Assembly: GCA_963851245.1 (NCBI GenBank)
Contig: CAWKOH010000015.1
Coordinates: 1 to 64,000 of the forward strand
Direction of reading: 5' to 3'
DNA length: 64,000 nt
Origin: CAWKOH01 sp963851245
GTDB taxonomy: Bacteria > Actinomycetota > Acidimicrobiia > Acidimicrobiales > Palsa-688
The notes under the pieces were generated by a model. It did no database searches, was not told the origin of the DNA, and saw only the letters and a program-made list of their open reading frames with translations. Within the stretch, counting starts at the first letter, position 1, and each line of letters starts with the position of its first letter. Below, piece by piece: positions 43,204 through 52,359 of the stretch. Made by a program: the position numbers and the translations under genes.

Positions 43204-44127
43204 TCAGCGGACCCTCGGCAGGAATCCGGCCAGGCGATCGAGATCCTCCGGGGTGGCCACGTTGGCCCGTTCGGATCCGTCGACCGTGCGCTTGACCATG
43301 CCCGACAACTCGGTGCCGGGACCCAGCTCCAGGAAGTGGGTGACGCCGATCCCGGCCAGGGTCAGGAGCGACTCCCGCCAGCGGACAGGCGATACCAGCT
43401 GCCGGGAGAGGAGGTCGTCCCAGCCCTCGCGATGCGTGGCGGCGTCGACGTTGGCGACGACGTCCACATTGGCGGCACGGAAGCTCGCCTGTCGCAGGGC
43501 CTCGTCCAGGCCGGTCTGGGCCGGAGCCATGAGTGGGGAATGGAAGGCGCCTCCGACCGGAAGGGGCATGACCCGCTTGGCGCCGAGTTCCTTGGCGGCG
43601 GCGCCCGCCTTCTCGATACCGGCGGCGGTGCCGGCTATGACCACCTGCCCGGGGGCGTTGTCGTTGGCAGGCCAGGCGTCGTCCACGCCGGCGCAGGCCT
43701 GAGCGACGAGATCGAGTTCGAGGCCCAGCACCGCGGCCATCGTGCCGGGCCCGGCATCGGCCGCTGATTGCATGGCGTCACCTCGGGCGCATACCAGGAG
43801 CGCTCCACCCTCTGAGTCGAGGGCGCCAGCGGCCACCAGGGCCGTGTACTCTCCCAGGCTGTGGCCGGCGACAGCGGCGACCGGAGACTCGGAGAGCCCA
43901 TTGGCGCGAGCGGCCCGCAGCACGACCAGGCTGAGGGCATAGGCAGCCAGTTGAGCATTACGAGTGGCCCTTAAGGTTTCGGCGTCGGCCTCTACCAACA
44001 GCCACGCCACGTCCCGACCGGTGGCCTCGGACAACCTGGCCACCTCGGACCAGGCGGGGTGATCCTGCCAGGGGAGGCCCATCTGCGGGCGCTGGGAGCC
44101 TTGACCTGGAAAAAGGAGACCGAGCAC
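43204..44127 (-). CDS. fabD: Malonyl-CoA:ACP transacylase
   Basis: FabD loads malonate onto acyl carrier protein for fatty acid synthesis. The 307-residue protein opens with LLFPGQGSQRPQMG, has the active-site serine in AVAGHSLGEYTALVAAGA, the Arg in VCARGDAMQ, the catalytic histidine in VGGAFHSPLM, and the LELGPGTELSGMVKR end block. GTG 44127 follows a TAGGGT -10 box by 7 bp, supporting a leaderless start; a longer upstream reading is unlikely. Other fab genes are not in view. Confidence 0.95.
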   Translation of the reverse strand: MLGLLFPGQGSQRPQMGLPWQDHPAWSEVARLSEATGRDVAWLLVEADAETLRATRNAQLAAYALSLVVLRAARANGLSESPVAAVAGHSLGEYTALVAAGALDSEGGALLVCARGDAMQSAADAGPGTMAAVLGLELDLVAQACAGVDDAWPANDNAPGQVVIAGTAAGIEKAGAAAKELGAKRVMPLPVGGAFHSPLMAPAQTGLDEALRQASFRAANVDVVANVDAATHREGWDDLLSRQLVSPVRWRESLLTLAGIGVTHFLELGPGTELSGMVKRTVDGSERANVATPEDLDRLAGFLPRVR

Positions 44128-44134
44128 GCGCCCG

Positions 44135-44140
44135 ACCCTA
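44135..44140 (-). promoter_or_regulatory. -10 box (TAGGGT) of fabD
   Basis: TAGGGT on the minus strand is separated from the GTG at 44127 by 7 bp, so the transcript probably begins at the start codon. Confidence 0.55.
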
Positions 44141-44243
44141 TTCGTTTGCTTCACTCCGGGCGCAGCCCCATCCCGGGCCTGCCAATTCATAGGACGTCCA
44201 ACCATACGGGGCGGTCCGTGCCATCATTGAAGGCGTGCAACCC

Positions 44244-45380
44244 ATGAACCTGACCGAGGAGCAGAAGGCCTTCCGGTCCGCCGTGCGGCATCTCGCCGAA
44301 TCCCGTTTCGCCCCCGCGCCGCCGAAGTTGACCTTAGCGGGGAGTTCCCCTGGGACAACTTCAAGGAATGCGTGGCCATGGAGCTGCCCGGCATGAGCAT
44401 CCCGACCGAGTACGGAGGCTCGGCCGCGGATCACGTGACCCGGGCCATCATGGTCGAGGAGATCGCCCGGACCTGCGCTTCCACCAGCCTGATGATGGCC
44501 ATCAACGGCCTATCGGTAACGCCAATCGTCAACTGGGCCTCGGATGAGATCAAGTCGAAGTACCTGCCCCGCTACGCTTCCGGCGAGGTGCAGGGAAGCT
44601 ACTGCCTTTCGGAGGTCGACGCCGGGAGCGACGTAGCCGCCATGAGCGCACGCGCCGTGCGCGACGGGGACTCCTACGTCCTCAACGGCCGCAAGCATTG
44701 GATCACCAACGCCGGCATCTCCGAGCTTTACGTTGTGTTCGCCAAGACCGACCCGGCCGCCGGCGCGCGCGGCGTGTCCTGTTTCCTGGTCGAGAAGCGG
44801 TTCGGTCTCCAGATCGGCAAGCTCGAGCGCAAAATGGGAATTCACGGCAGCCCGACCGGAGAGGTGATCCTCGACGACGTCCGCGTTCCTGCGGCCAACC
44901 TGATCGGCGAAGAAGGGCAGGGGTTCACCATCGCCATGCACACTCTTGATCGAAGCCGGCCTTCGATCGCCGCTCAGGCCCTAGGCATCGCCCAGGGTGC
45001 TATGGACTACGCCATCGGGTACATGAAGGAGCGTCAGGCCTTCGGCAAGCCCATCGCTGAGTTCCAGGGTTTGCAGTTCATGCTCGCTGACATGGCCATG
45101 AAGATCGAAGCCGCCCGCGGGCTGACCTACCGCGCCTGTGCCATCATCGATGCGGGCGACCCCGACGCTGACCTGAACGCCGTCGGAGCCATGGCCAAGG
45201 CCTTCGCCTCGGATGTGGCCATGGAGGTGACCACCAACGCGGTCCAGCTGCTGGGTGGCAACGGGTACACGGGTGACTTCCCTGTCGAGCGCATGATCCG
45301 CGACGCCAAGATCACACAGATCTACGAGGGGACCAACCAGATCCAGACGCGTGGTCATCGCACGCAACCTGCTTCGGTAG
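44244..45380 (+). CDS. Acyl-CoA dehydrogenase, two apparent frameshifts
   Basis: An FAD enzyme that makes the alpha-beta double bond of acyl-CoA. ATG 44244 starts NLTEEQKAFRSAVRHLAESRFAP; a base is missing at the C run 44311-44315, after which AAEVDLSGEFPWDNFKECVAMELPGMSIP resumes. The core has YCLSEVDAGSDVAAM, HWITNAG, and DRSRPSIAAQALGIAQGAMDYAI. The catalytic region is QLLGGNGYTGDFPVERMIRDAKITQIYEGTNQIQ, with the Glu in YEGTNQ. Then an extra base near 45346 breaks the frame; correcting it gives RVVIARNLLR and TAG 45378-45380. Corrected length is about 379 residues, as usual. Both shifts look like sequence errors, though real damage is possible. Confidence 0.88.
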
Positions 45381-45439
45381 GGCCGGTTACAGTCCTTACG
45401 CCGGGTTTGCCGATCTGATCGTTGTGGAGCGCGAAAGAA

Positions 45440-46693
45440 GTGAAGAGCGAACGAGCCGAGGCCATTTTCGACCATCATTCACCAACATGGCTGGCCGACC
45501 GCCACCGCCACAACGACGAGCTGCGCGCTCAGTGCCCCGTGGTGTGGAATCCCAGCTACGGCGGCTACTGGTTCGTTTCCGGCTATGACGAGGTAACCGC
45601 CGTCGCTCGGGACAGCGAGACGTTCACCCCTAGATACGAGGCGAACGCCTCCGACGGGTTGAGTTACATAGGAATCATGGGCGTCCCGAGGGGCGAGGGG
45701 ATGCCCCCGGTCGGCATAGCCGAAGCCGAGGGCCGGCGCCACGCCGCCCTGCGACGGGTCATCAACCCGTTCATGCTGCCACCCGCCGTCGCTGCTGACC
45801 GACCTTTCCTCGAACAGGCGTCCGCCTGGTTCCTGGACCAGAAGGTTCCGGACGGCTCGATGGAGATGGTCCACGACTTCACCGGGCCGGTGCCGGCCTT
45901 GTGGACAATGCGGCTGTTGGGGCTTCCCTGTGAAAGCTGGGAGCACTACGCCGAGTACTTCCACGCCACCGCCGCCTATGGCCGGGATAGTCCCGAGTTC
46001 ATCCGGGCCGTCAGCCGCACGCCGGAGATGGTGGCGGAAGCCCTGGAGATCATCGAGGATCGCCGCACCCGTCCGGGCGACGATCTCCTGTCGCAGCTGA
46101 TCCTCATGGACGTGGACGGCGAGGCCCTCAGCAACGATGATCTGATCGCCGTCCTCTGGAATCTCATCGGCGGCGGCCTCGATACGACGACGTCGCTCGC
46201 GTCACTCGCCTTTGCCCATCTCGATCGCCATACCGACCTGCGCCAGAGGCTCAGGGAGGAACCGGAGCTTCTGCTGGCAGCCTGCGAGGAGTACCTGCGG
46301 TGGACGTCCGTCAATGAGACCCTCACCCGGACCTGCACCAAGGACACGGAACTGGCCGGCCAGCAAATCAAGCGCGGCGATTTCGTAATGGTTAGCTGGC
46401 TCGGCGCCAATTTCGACCCGAAGGTCTTCGACCGGCCTTATGAGGTCGACGTTGATCGAAGCACCAACGCCCATCTCGCCTTTGGGATCGGAGCTCACCG
46501 CTGCATCGGGCTTCATGTGGCGCGCACCGTCTTCCACGTCATGGCGACCGAAGTGCTGACGCGGATCCCGGACTATCGCGTCGATCGAGACCAGACTCGC
46601 TTCTACGGGGGCAACCCCGAGCTGTACGGGGTGGTCAGGATGCCCGTGACGTTCACCCCTTCCGATCCGGTCGGAGTCGAGAGACCGTTTTGA
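45440..46693 (+). CDS. Cytochrome P450
   Basis: A soluble 417-residue monooxygenase. The I-helix reads NLIGGGLDTTTSLASL with the acid-threonine pair, EEYLRW holds the ExxR pair, and the heme signature FGIGAHRCIGLHVAR carries the thiolate cysteine. Redox partners (ferredoxin and reductase) are not encoded nearby. Position beside acyl-CoA dehydrogenase suggests hydroxylation of a lipid or terpenoid, by inference. The start is uncertain: GTG 45440 is used; an in-frame TTG at 45422 is possible. Confidence 0.93.
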   Translation: MKSERAEAIFDHHSPTWLADRHRHNDELRAQCPVVWNPSYGGYWFVSGYDEVTAVARDSETFTPRYEANASDGLSYIGIMGVPRGEGMPPVGIAEAEGRRHAALRRVINPFMLPPAVAADRPFLEQASAWFLDQKVPDGSMEMVHDFTGPVPALWTMRLLGLPCESWEHYAEYFHATAAYGRDSPEFIRAVSRTPEMVAEALEIIEDRRTRPGDDLLSQLILMDVDGEALSNDDLIAVLWNLIGGGLDTTTSLASLAFAHLDRHTDLRQRLREEPELLLAACEEYLRWTSVNETLTRTCTKDTELAGQQIKRGDFVMVSWLGANFDPKVFDRPYEVDVDRSTNAHLAFGIGAHRCIGLHVARTVFHVMATEVLTRIPDYRVDRDQTRFYGGNPELYGVVRMPVTFTPSDPVGVERPF

Positions 46694-46757
46694 CCATCAC
46701 CCACCTGGAGTCGCTCCAGTTGGCCATGGGGCAATCCGGCCTGGCCGGCCGGTGGCT

Positions 46758-47492
46758 CTAAACTTTCTCGGTCCCTTCGAACGCCGTCACATCCGGCCGC
46801 GACACGTAGCGCAGGCGGGGAATGGTGATGTCGCCGACCGAGACGGTGGCCGACACGGGCTGTCGGGGCTCGAGCAAAGGCTCGCCCCACGCCTCAGCGT
46901 CGAAGGCGACCAGCCGAGGCCGGATCCGTTCGACCCGGCGCAAGTCGTACTCGGGTTCGACCTGGACCAGGCGCAGACCCCTGGGTGTCTGTGCCAGCGT
47001 GGTAGTGACTGAGAGCTGCGCATCGGCTGGACTCAGCGGGTCGGGATCTGAGCCGATCAGGTGCAACACCCTCTTACCCTCGCACGCCACGATCACCTCG
47101 GAGCGGTCGTACCGGCGCACGAGGCTCACCTTCCCCGCTCCAACCGGCAGCCCGAAGCGTGACGACAGCAGCTCGGCCGCGCTCGGATTGTCGATAATCG
47201 CGCCCGTCACATAACCCCGGGGTCGTACTCCGCTGCGACACGAAACCCGGGCCTGCACCACGCCAAATGGCCCCCAGGGGCTGTCCGGGACCCTCCATGC
47301 CAGCAGAACCAGCATCGGCGGGGTGGTGGGGTGGAGCCCGGGCGGAAGCGTGGCCTGCCGGTGTGCGTAGGACGTCTCGAAGGCGGCTTGCACGACCTCC
47401 GCCCTTTCGAAGTGAACCGACTCGCCGTCCAGCCTCTCCATGTTCGGCGCGGCCAGGGAGAGACGGCCCAGATCCGCGGTTCCGGTCAGCAC
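46758..47492 (-). CDS. Acetoacetate decarboxylase-like protein
   Basis: A 244-residue protein with the acetoacetate-decarboxylase-superfamily core (MLVLLAWRVPDSPWGPFGVVQARVSCRSGVRPRGYVTGAIIDNPSAAELLSSRFGLPVGAGKVSL). The catalytic lysine pair of true decarboxylases is not clear here, so the reaction is open; related enzymes act as lyases or hydratases. It starts with GTG 47492, two bases after the LLM gene stop, so the two form an operon. Confidence 0.65.
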   Translation of the reverse strand: MLTGTADLGRLSLAAPNMERLDGESVHFERAEVVQAAFETSYAHRQATLPPGLHPTTPPMLVLLAWRVPDSPWGPFGVVQARVSCRSGVRPRGYVTGAIIDNPSAAELLSSRFGLPVGAGKVSLVRRYDRSEVIVACEGKRVLHLIGSDPDPLSPADAQLSVTTTLAQTPRGLRLVQVEPEYDLRRVERIRPRLVAFDAEAWGEPLLEPRQPVSATVSVGDITIPRLRYVSRPDVTAFEGTEKV

Positions 47493-47494
47493 CG

Positions 47495-48601
47495 CTACTC
47501 CCCCTCCCCGGCCGTGGAGGCGGCGTCGCGAAACTTCGGCATCACCTTCTCAGCGAAGAGCCGCATGCTTGCCAGGACCTCGTCCTGAGGCACCGTCTCA
47601 CACGTATTGACCAGGAAATTGATGCCGGTCACGCCGATCGACTCCCACCTCTGGATGACCGATACCAGGCGGTCGGGATCACCGACGCCAATGCCCTCGG
47701 GTATACCCCGGGGATCCCCCGGACCCGAGTGATCGGCCGCCGTGCCTGGAGCCAAGTTCCCCAGTGACTGGTACGCCCGGGTCGGGTAGGCCTCACGGGT
47801 CCAGAGAAGATGTGAATTGGCCAGCCCGAACAGCCCGACCATGCGCATGCCGGTCTCCGCCGCCCGACCGCCGTCCTCGTGGCAGTACAGGAAGTTGAGC
47901 GTGGTGACCTGGTCGTTGACCACTGAGCTGACCGGGTCGCAGTTCTGTACCCGGCGGTGGTACTCCCGGGTCCGCCTCTCCTGCTCGGCGTAACCTGCGG
48001 CCGCGACTCCCAGGCAGCCCAGGCCCCTCTCCCCAGCATCGAGTTCGGTTCCCGGGCTGGTTACCGTCACCCACATGGGAGGGTGAGGTTTCTGGACCGG
48101 CTTGGGGAGGACGTTCCGTTCCGGCATGGAGAAGCAGCTGCCCTCAAAGGCGAAGGGCTCGTCGGCCCACATCCGGGGCAGAACCCGCACGAACTCGTCC
48201 CAGGTTTTCTTCGTGTCGTCCGGATCGACCCCGAAGCCGCCGAGCTCGGTCCAGGTCGACGACCGGGCCGTGCCGAATTCCAGGCGGCCATCGGAGATGA
48301 GATCGAGAGCCGCCGCCCGTTCGGCCACCCGGATCGGATGATTCATTTCCGGAACGCAGACGACCGCGCCGTGACCCACCCGGATCCGCTGGGTCTGCGC
48401 CGCTATGGCCGTCAGCACCACTTCGGGGGCTGAGCAATGGGAGTACTCCTCCAGGAAGTGGTGCTCCACCGCCCACACCCAGTCGAAGCCCAGCTCGTCA
48501 GCGAGACGGGCCTGCTCCAGAGCGTTGTGGTACACCTGCCGCTCCACCCCGGGTCCGAAGGGCCGGGGCGTCGACAGCTCCAGGAATATTCCGAAGCGCA
48601 C
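47495..48601 (-). CDS. LLM-class flavin-dependent oxidoreductase
   Basis: A TIM-barrel luciferase-like enzyme of 368 residues using FMN or F420. Motifs: FGIFLELSTPRPF, WAVEHHFLEEYSHCSAPEVVL, RIRVGHGAVVCVPEMNHPIRVAERAAALDLISDGRLEFGTARS and the C-terminal ESIGVTGINFLVNTCETVP. The GTG start at 48601 begins VRFGIFLEL; the longer ATG at 48676 adds an unlikely N-terminal tail. The next gene downstream is acetoacetate-decarboxylase-like. Substrate unknown. Confidence 0.9.
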   Translation of the reverse strand: MRFGIFLELSTPRPFGPGVERQVYHNALEQARLADELGFDWVWAVEHHFLEEYSHCSAPEVVLTAIAAQTQRIRVGHGAVVCVPEMNHPIRVAERAAALDLISDGRLEFGTARSSTWTELGGFGVDPDDTKKTWDEFVRVLPRMWADEPFAFEGSCFSMPERNVLPKPVQKPHPPMWVTVTSPGTELDAGERGLGCLGVAAAGYAEQERRTREYHRRVQNCDPVSSVVNDQVTTLNFLYCHEDGGRAAETGMRMVGLFGLANSHLLWTREAYPTRAYQSLGNLAPGTAADHSGPGDPRGIPEGIGVGDPDRLVSVIQRWESIGVTGINFLVNTCETVPQDEVLASMRLFAEKVMPKFRDAASTAGEGE

Positions 48602-48784
48602 CGGCCATGTGTAGCACCGAATACCCGGCCGCGTGTTTTCGGCTCGGGATATCTCCGCCGTAACGATTGGCGCCATCTAGTGTCGTTCGAATGTGGTGGG
48701 GGTTGAGGCTCTGCCTCATGCCGGAAAGCGGTCGCTGACCGCCCTTAGTCTGGACGAAATGTCCGCCGGCGCGATGCACCATTC

Positions 48785-48928
48785 GTGACCAGGCGAGGGG
48801 CCGCTCCATTCGCCCTCGTGTCGGTGGTATGGGGCATCCCCTACCTGCTGATAAAGGTCTCGCTCCGCCATCTGGAGCCTTCCGTGGTGGGGCCGGAACC
48901 GCTCGCCACGACCCGACCCGGCCGGTAG
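48785..48928 (+). pseudogene. N-terminal fragment of an EamA/DMT transporter
   Basis: The 47-codon frame (GTG 48785 to TAG 48926-48928) reads ALVSVVWGIPYLLIKVSLRHLEPSVV, the first membrane helix of EamA-type drug/metabolite exporters, then runs into unrelated sequence (LATTRPGR). The other nine helices are missing, so this is a remnant. It fills the spacer between the LLM gene and egtB. The rest of 48602-49008 shows no other gene; a possible egtB promoter (TAGATAGT near 48954) is weak. Confidence 0.6.
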
Positions 48929-49008
48929 GTGATTTACGAATAGTGCAGCCGGGTAGATAGTCTCAGAGGAGCAGTCGACCGCTGTCCACCAGACGAAACG
49001 GGCCCCCC

Positions 49009-50289
49009 ATGACTACTTTCGTCAATCATGCAACGGCCGACGAGCGGCCGGTCGGTACGTCCACGCTCGCCTCCCTCGCCGAGCACTATAAGGCCGTACG
49101 AGCCCTCACGGAGACGCTGGCTGCGCCTCTTTCGCCGGAAGACCAGACGGTGCAATCGATGCCGGACGTGAGCCCCACCAAATGGCACCGGGCCCACACC
49201 ACCTGGTTCTTCGAGACCTTCTTGCTGGGTCCGTACGTTCCGGACTACGCCGCCTTCCACCCTGCGTACAGCTATTTGTTCAACTCCTACTACGAGGCCG
49301 TCGGCCGGCGTTACGCCCGCCCCGACCGAGGGCTGGTCTCCCGTCCCGGTTGCGCCGAGATCGCCAGTTACCGCCGTCACGTCGACGACAACATGATGCA
49401 GCTGCTGGAGGGCCCACTCGACTCCCGGGCCGCGGCGCTGGTCGATCTCGGGCTGCACCACGAGCAGCAGCACCAGGAGCTGCTCCTCATGGACATCAAG
49501 CACGTGCTCTCCCTGAGCCCCCTCGACCCTCCCTACGTGGACTTCCGGCCCGTGGCGATGGCTCGAAGGGGCATTTCCGCCGGCTGGCTGGAACACACCG
49601 GGGGCCGGATCGAGGTCGGCCGGCGCAGCGCTGGGTTCTGTTTCGACAACGAAACCCCCTCCCACTCCGTGCTTCTGGCCCCGTACGCCCTGGCCGAAGG
49701 GTTGGTGACCTGCGGTCAGTGGCTCGAGTTCATGGGGGACCGCGGCTACCAGCGGCCTGAGTTTTGGCTGTCGGACGGTTGGGCCGCGGTCCAGGCGGGC
49801 GGGTGGGCCGCACCGCTTTATTGGGAGCGCGAAGGCTCTCACTGGACCGTCTTCACTCTCGGCGGCCGCCGCCCGGTGGACCCGCATGAGCCCGTCTGCC
49901 ACGTCAGCTATTTCGAGGCCGATGCCTTCGCCCATTGGGCCGGCGCCCGCCTGCCGACCGAGTTCGAGTGGGAGGCTGTCGCCGCCAGCCAGCCCTTGCG
50001 AGGGCGCTTCCTGGATCCGTCCCGGCCCCACCCCCAGGTCCAGCAGGGAGCTACCTGGTACGGGGACACCTGGGTGTGGACGGCGTCGGCCTATCTGCCC
50101 TATCCGGGCTTCCGGCCCGCGGCCGGCGCAGTGGGGGAGTACAACGGGAAGTTCATGGTCAACCAGCACGTGCTGCGAGGCGGCTCCTGCGTCACGCCCG
50201 CCGATCACGTCCGCTCCACCTACCGCAACTTCTTCCCGCCCGGCGCCCGGTGGCCGTTCACCGGGGTGCGGCTGGCCCGAGACCTCTAG
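49009..50289 (+). CDS. egtB: Ergothioneine sulfoxide synthase EgtB
   Basis: EgtB is a non-heme iron enzyme that joins hercynine with gamma-glutamylcysteine or cysteine using oxygen. The 426-residue protein has an N-terminal DinB-like domain with the iron ligands in WHRAHTTWFFE and HHEQQHQELLLMDIKH (HX3HXE), then a formylglycine-generating-enzyme-like domain with HVSYFEADAFAHWAGARLPTEFEWE and the end motif NQHVLRGGSC... STYRNFFPPGARWPFTGVRLARDL. egtD follows 9 bp later. egtA, egtC and egtE are not in the window, so the sulfur donor cannot be told. Confidence 0.93.
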   Translation: MTTFVNHATADERPVGTSTLASLAEHYKAVRALTETLAAPLSPEDQTVQSMPDVSPTKWHRAHTTWFFETFLLGPYVPDYAAFHPAYSYLFNSYYEAVGRRYARPDRGLVSRPGCAEIASYRRHVDDNMMQLLEGPLDSRAAALVDLGLHHEQQHQELLLMDIKHVLSLSPLDPPYVDFRPVAMARRGISAGWLEHTGGRIEVGRRSAGFCFDNETPSHSVLLAPYALAEGLVTCGQWLEFMGDRGYQRPEFWLSDGWAAVQAGGWAAPLYWEREGSHWTVFTLGGRRPVDPHEPVCHVSYFEADAFAHWAGARLPTEFEWEAVAASQPLRGRFLDPSRPHPQVQQGATWYGDTWVWTASAYLPYPGFRPAAGAVGEYNGKFMVNQHVLRGGSCVTPADHVRSTYRNFFPPGARWPFTGVRLARDL

Positions 50290-50298
50290 GAGTGTTCC

Positions 50299-51294
50299 GT
50301 GGAAAGGCAGTTGACCATAGATGTGCTCGTCACGGCCGTCGATCGCCACGCCGCCCTCTGCCAGGACGTCCGGACCGGCCTGACCGCGTCCCCCAAGTTC
50401 CTGCCCCCGGTCTGGTTCTACGACGAGGCCGGAAGCCTGCTCTTCGACGAGATCACCCGTCTTCCGGAGTACTACCTGACCCGCACCGAGAGCAGCATCC
50501 TGACCGGCCACGCCGCAGAGATCGCCGAGATCACGGAAACCGACACCCTGGTCGAGATCGGTTCGGGCACCTCCGAGAAGACCCGGCTTTTGCTCGACGC
50601 CATGGCCGGCCGGGACTCGCTCCGCGGCATCGTGCTGCTCGACATAAGCGAGGAGGTGCTCAGGGATGCCGCCGCCACTCTCAGCACCAGCTACCAGGTC
50701 GACGTCCACGCTGTGGTCGACGACTTCCGTGACGGGATCCTGAAGCTTCCCAGCCGGGGACGCCGGCTCTGGGCCTTCCTGGGCAGCACCATAGGCAACT
50801 TTCCGCCGGACGACCGATCGTCCCTGCTGGGCGAGTTCCGGACCGCCATGGGGGCTGATGACTACTTCCTGCTGGGCACCGACCTGGTCAAATCACCCCG
50901 CCGGCTGGTAGCTGCCTATGACGACTCCGAAGGCGTCACCGCGGCCTTCAACCGCAACGTGCTACGGGTCCTCGACCGGGAGCTGGCGGCCACCTTCGAT
51001 CCGGACGGGTTCGACCACCGTGCGGTGTGGGACGCGGACCACAGTTGGATCGAGATGCGGCTGCAGTCCCGAACCCGACAGCTGGTCGAGATACGTGAGC
51101 TGGACCTGACACTGGAGCTGGACGAGGGCGAGGAGATCCTGACCGAGATCTCCTGCAAGTTCGAGCCCACCCACCTCCGGTCCGAGCTGCTCGCGGCCGG
51201 CCTCGCCCCGGTCCGGAGCTGGTTCGACGAAGGCGGCGACTTCCTCGTCACCCTGGCCGAGCCCGCCAGCGGGGCGGCCCTAACCGGCCTGTAG
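50299..51294 (+). CDS. egtD: L-histidine N-alpha-methyltransferase EgtD
   Basis: EgtD trimethylates the alpha-amine of histidine to hercynine, the first ergothioneine step. The 331-residue product (typical about 320) has the SAM loop in LVEIGSGTSEKTRLLLDAM, the YDEAGSLLFDEITRLPEYYLTRTE block of the family, FLGSTIGNFPPDDR, and the C-terminal SCKFEPTHLRSELLAAGL. The GTG start is 9 bp after egtB. Its last 15 bp overlap the following LLM gene tail to tail. Confidence 0.95.
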   Translation: MERQLTIDVLVTAVDRHAALCQDVRTGLTASPKFLPPVWFYDEAGSLLFDEITRLPEYYLTRTESSILTGHAAEIAEITETDTLVEIGSGTSEKTRLLLDAMAGRDSLRGIVLLDISEEVLRDAAATLSTSYQVDVHAVVDDFRDGILKLPSRGRRLWAFLGSTIGNFPPDDRSSLLGEFRTAMGADDYFLLGTDLVKSPRRLVAAYDDSEGVTAAFNRNVLRVLDRELAATFDPDGFDHRAVWDADHSWIEMRLQSRTRQLVEIRELDLTLELDEGEEILTEISCKFEPTHLRSELLAAGLAPVRSWFDEGGDFLVTLAEPASGAALTGL

Positions 51295-52311
51295 GGCCCT
51301 GGCGATTTCACCCCAACGGCCGGTGTTCCTGCGGTCGGCCTCTATGGAGTCCTCACCCAGGTAGGTGACCAACCGTGTCGCCAGGCCTCCGTAGCGTTGC
51401 CGGAGGGCGCCCGCCATGTCGTCCCAGGAAGCGATCACGGCGAAATGCTCGAGCATCTCGTCGGTGATCAGGGCAGCCATCCCGGGCGCGTCTCCGGCCT
51501 TCAGGCGCTCGTTCAGCCGGGCCGAGGTCCCCTCGAATCCGAGATCGTCGAACTGGAAGGCGTAGTCCCTGGTCGTTCCATAGAAGGCGATGCCGGCCCG
51601 GGCCCTCTCGAGCAGCTTCGATCTCTCCTCGGCTGTGTCACCAGGAACGGCGAAGACGGGAACGATCAGCTCGACATCGTCTGCGCGGCGCCCGGCGCGG
51701 GCGGCGCCTTCTGCCACGGCGGGCAGTAGGCGGTTCCGCAGATAAGGGATGGAATGGAAGGGGTGGACGTGGATGCCATCGGCGACCTCTCCCGCCATGC
51801 GGCACATCCACGGTCCCACCGCCGAGACGTCGACCTTTATGTGCCCGTAGCCGTGTTTCCTCGGTGCCCACATGGCCGGGAGGAGTGACAGCTGGTAGTA
51901 AGCGCCCTGGTGCGAGAGCGGTTCTTCACCCCCGAACGCTCTGAAGCAGGCCCTTACGGCTTCGACGTAGTCCCGTAACCGGGGTCCGGGCGGGTCGAAG
52001 GCCGCGCCATACCGTCGCTCGACGTGGGCCCGTACCTGGCTGCCGAGGCCGAGGCGGAACCTTCCCTTCGTGTTCTCGGCCAGCTCCCAGGCCATCCCGG
52101 CCGCCAGCATCGGGCTGCGCGGGAAGGCGACGGCTATGCCCGTGCTGAACTCGAGCGCCGGCGCAGCCATAGAGGCGGCGCAGATCGACATCCAGGGTGT
52201 CTGCGACTGCTCCGTGAAGAGCATTCCCGAAAACCCCGTCGATTCCAGCTCGCGAGCCAACTGGGCCGTTTGGTCCCAGGTCCGGCCGCCCACCATCAGG
52301 TCGAATCGCAT
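51280..52311 (-). CDS. LLM-class F420-dependent oxidoreductase
   Basis: A 343-residue luciferase-like enzyme, probably F420-dependent. Sequence blocks: MLFTEQSQTPWMSICAASMAAPALEFSTGIAVAFPRSPMLAAGMAWELAENTKGRFRLGLGSQVRAHVERRYG, and RMAGEVADGIHVHPFHS in the active-site wall. The ATG at 52311 is chosen; an upstream GTG would add eight residues. It is divergent from the thiolase operon, across 48 bp. Its 3' end overlaps egtD by 15 bp. Confidence 0.88.
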   Translation of the reverse strand: MRFDLMVGGRTWDQTAQLARELESTGFSGMLFTEQSQTPWMSICAASMAAPALEFSTGIAVAFPRSPMLAAGMAWELAENTKGRFRLGLGSQVRAHVERRYGAAFDPPGPRLRDYVEAVRACFRAFGGEEPLSHQGAYYQLSLLPAMWAPRKHGYGHIKVDVSAVGPWMCRMAGEVADGIHVHPFHSIPYLRNRLLPAVAEGAARAGRRADDVELIVPVFAVPGDTAEERSKLLERARAGIAFYGTTRDYAFQFDDLGFEGTSARLNERLKAGDAPGMAALITDEMLEHFAVIASWDDMAGALRQRYGGLATRLVTYLGEDSIEADRRNTGRWGEIARALQAG

Positions 52312-52359
52312 GCGGCTCCCATCGCTCAATCGCAACCCACTGGTATAGCTTGCTCGGTC

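Noticed and set aside
48934..50709. A long antisense frame opposite egtB and egtD
   Set aside because: EgtB and EgtD motifs are unmistakable on the plus strand; the frame is a GC-bias shadow.
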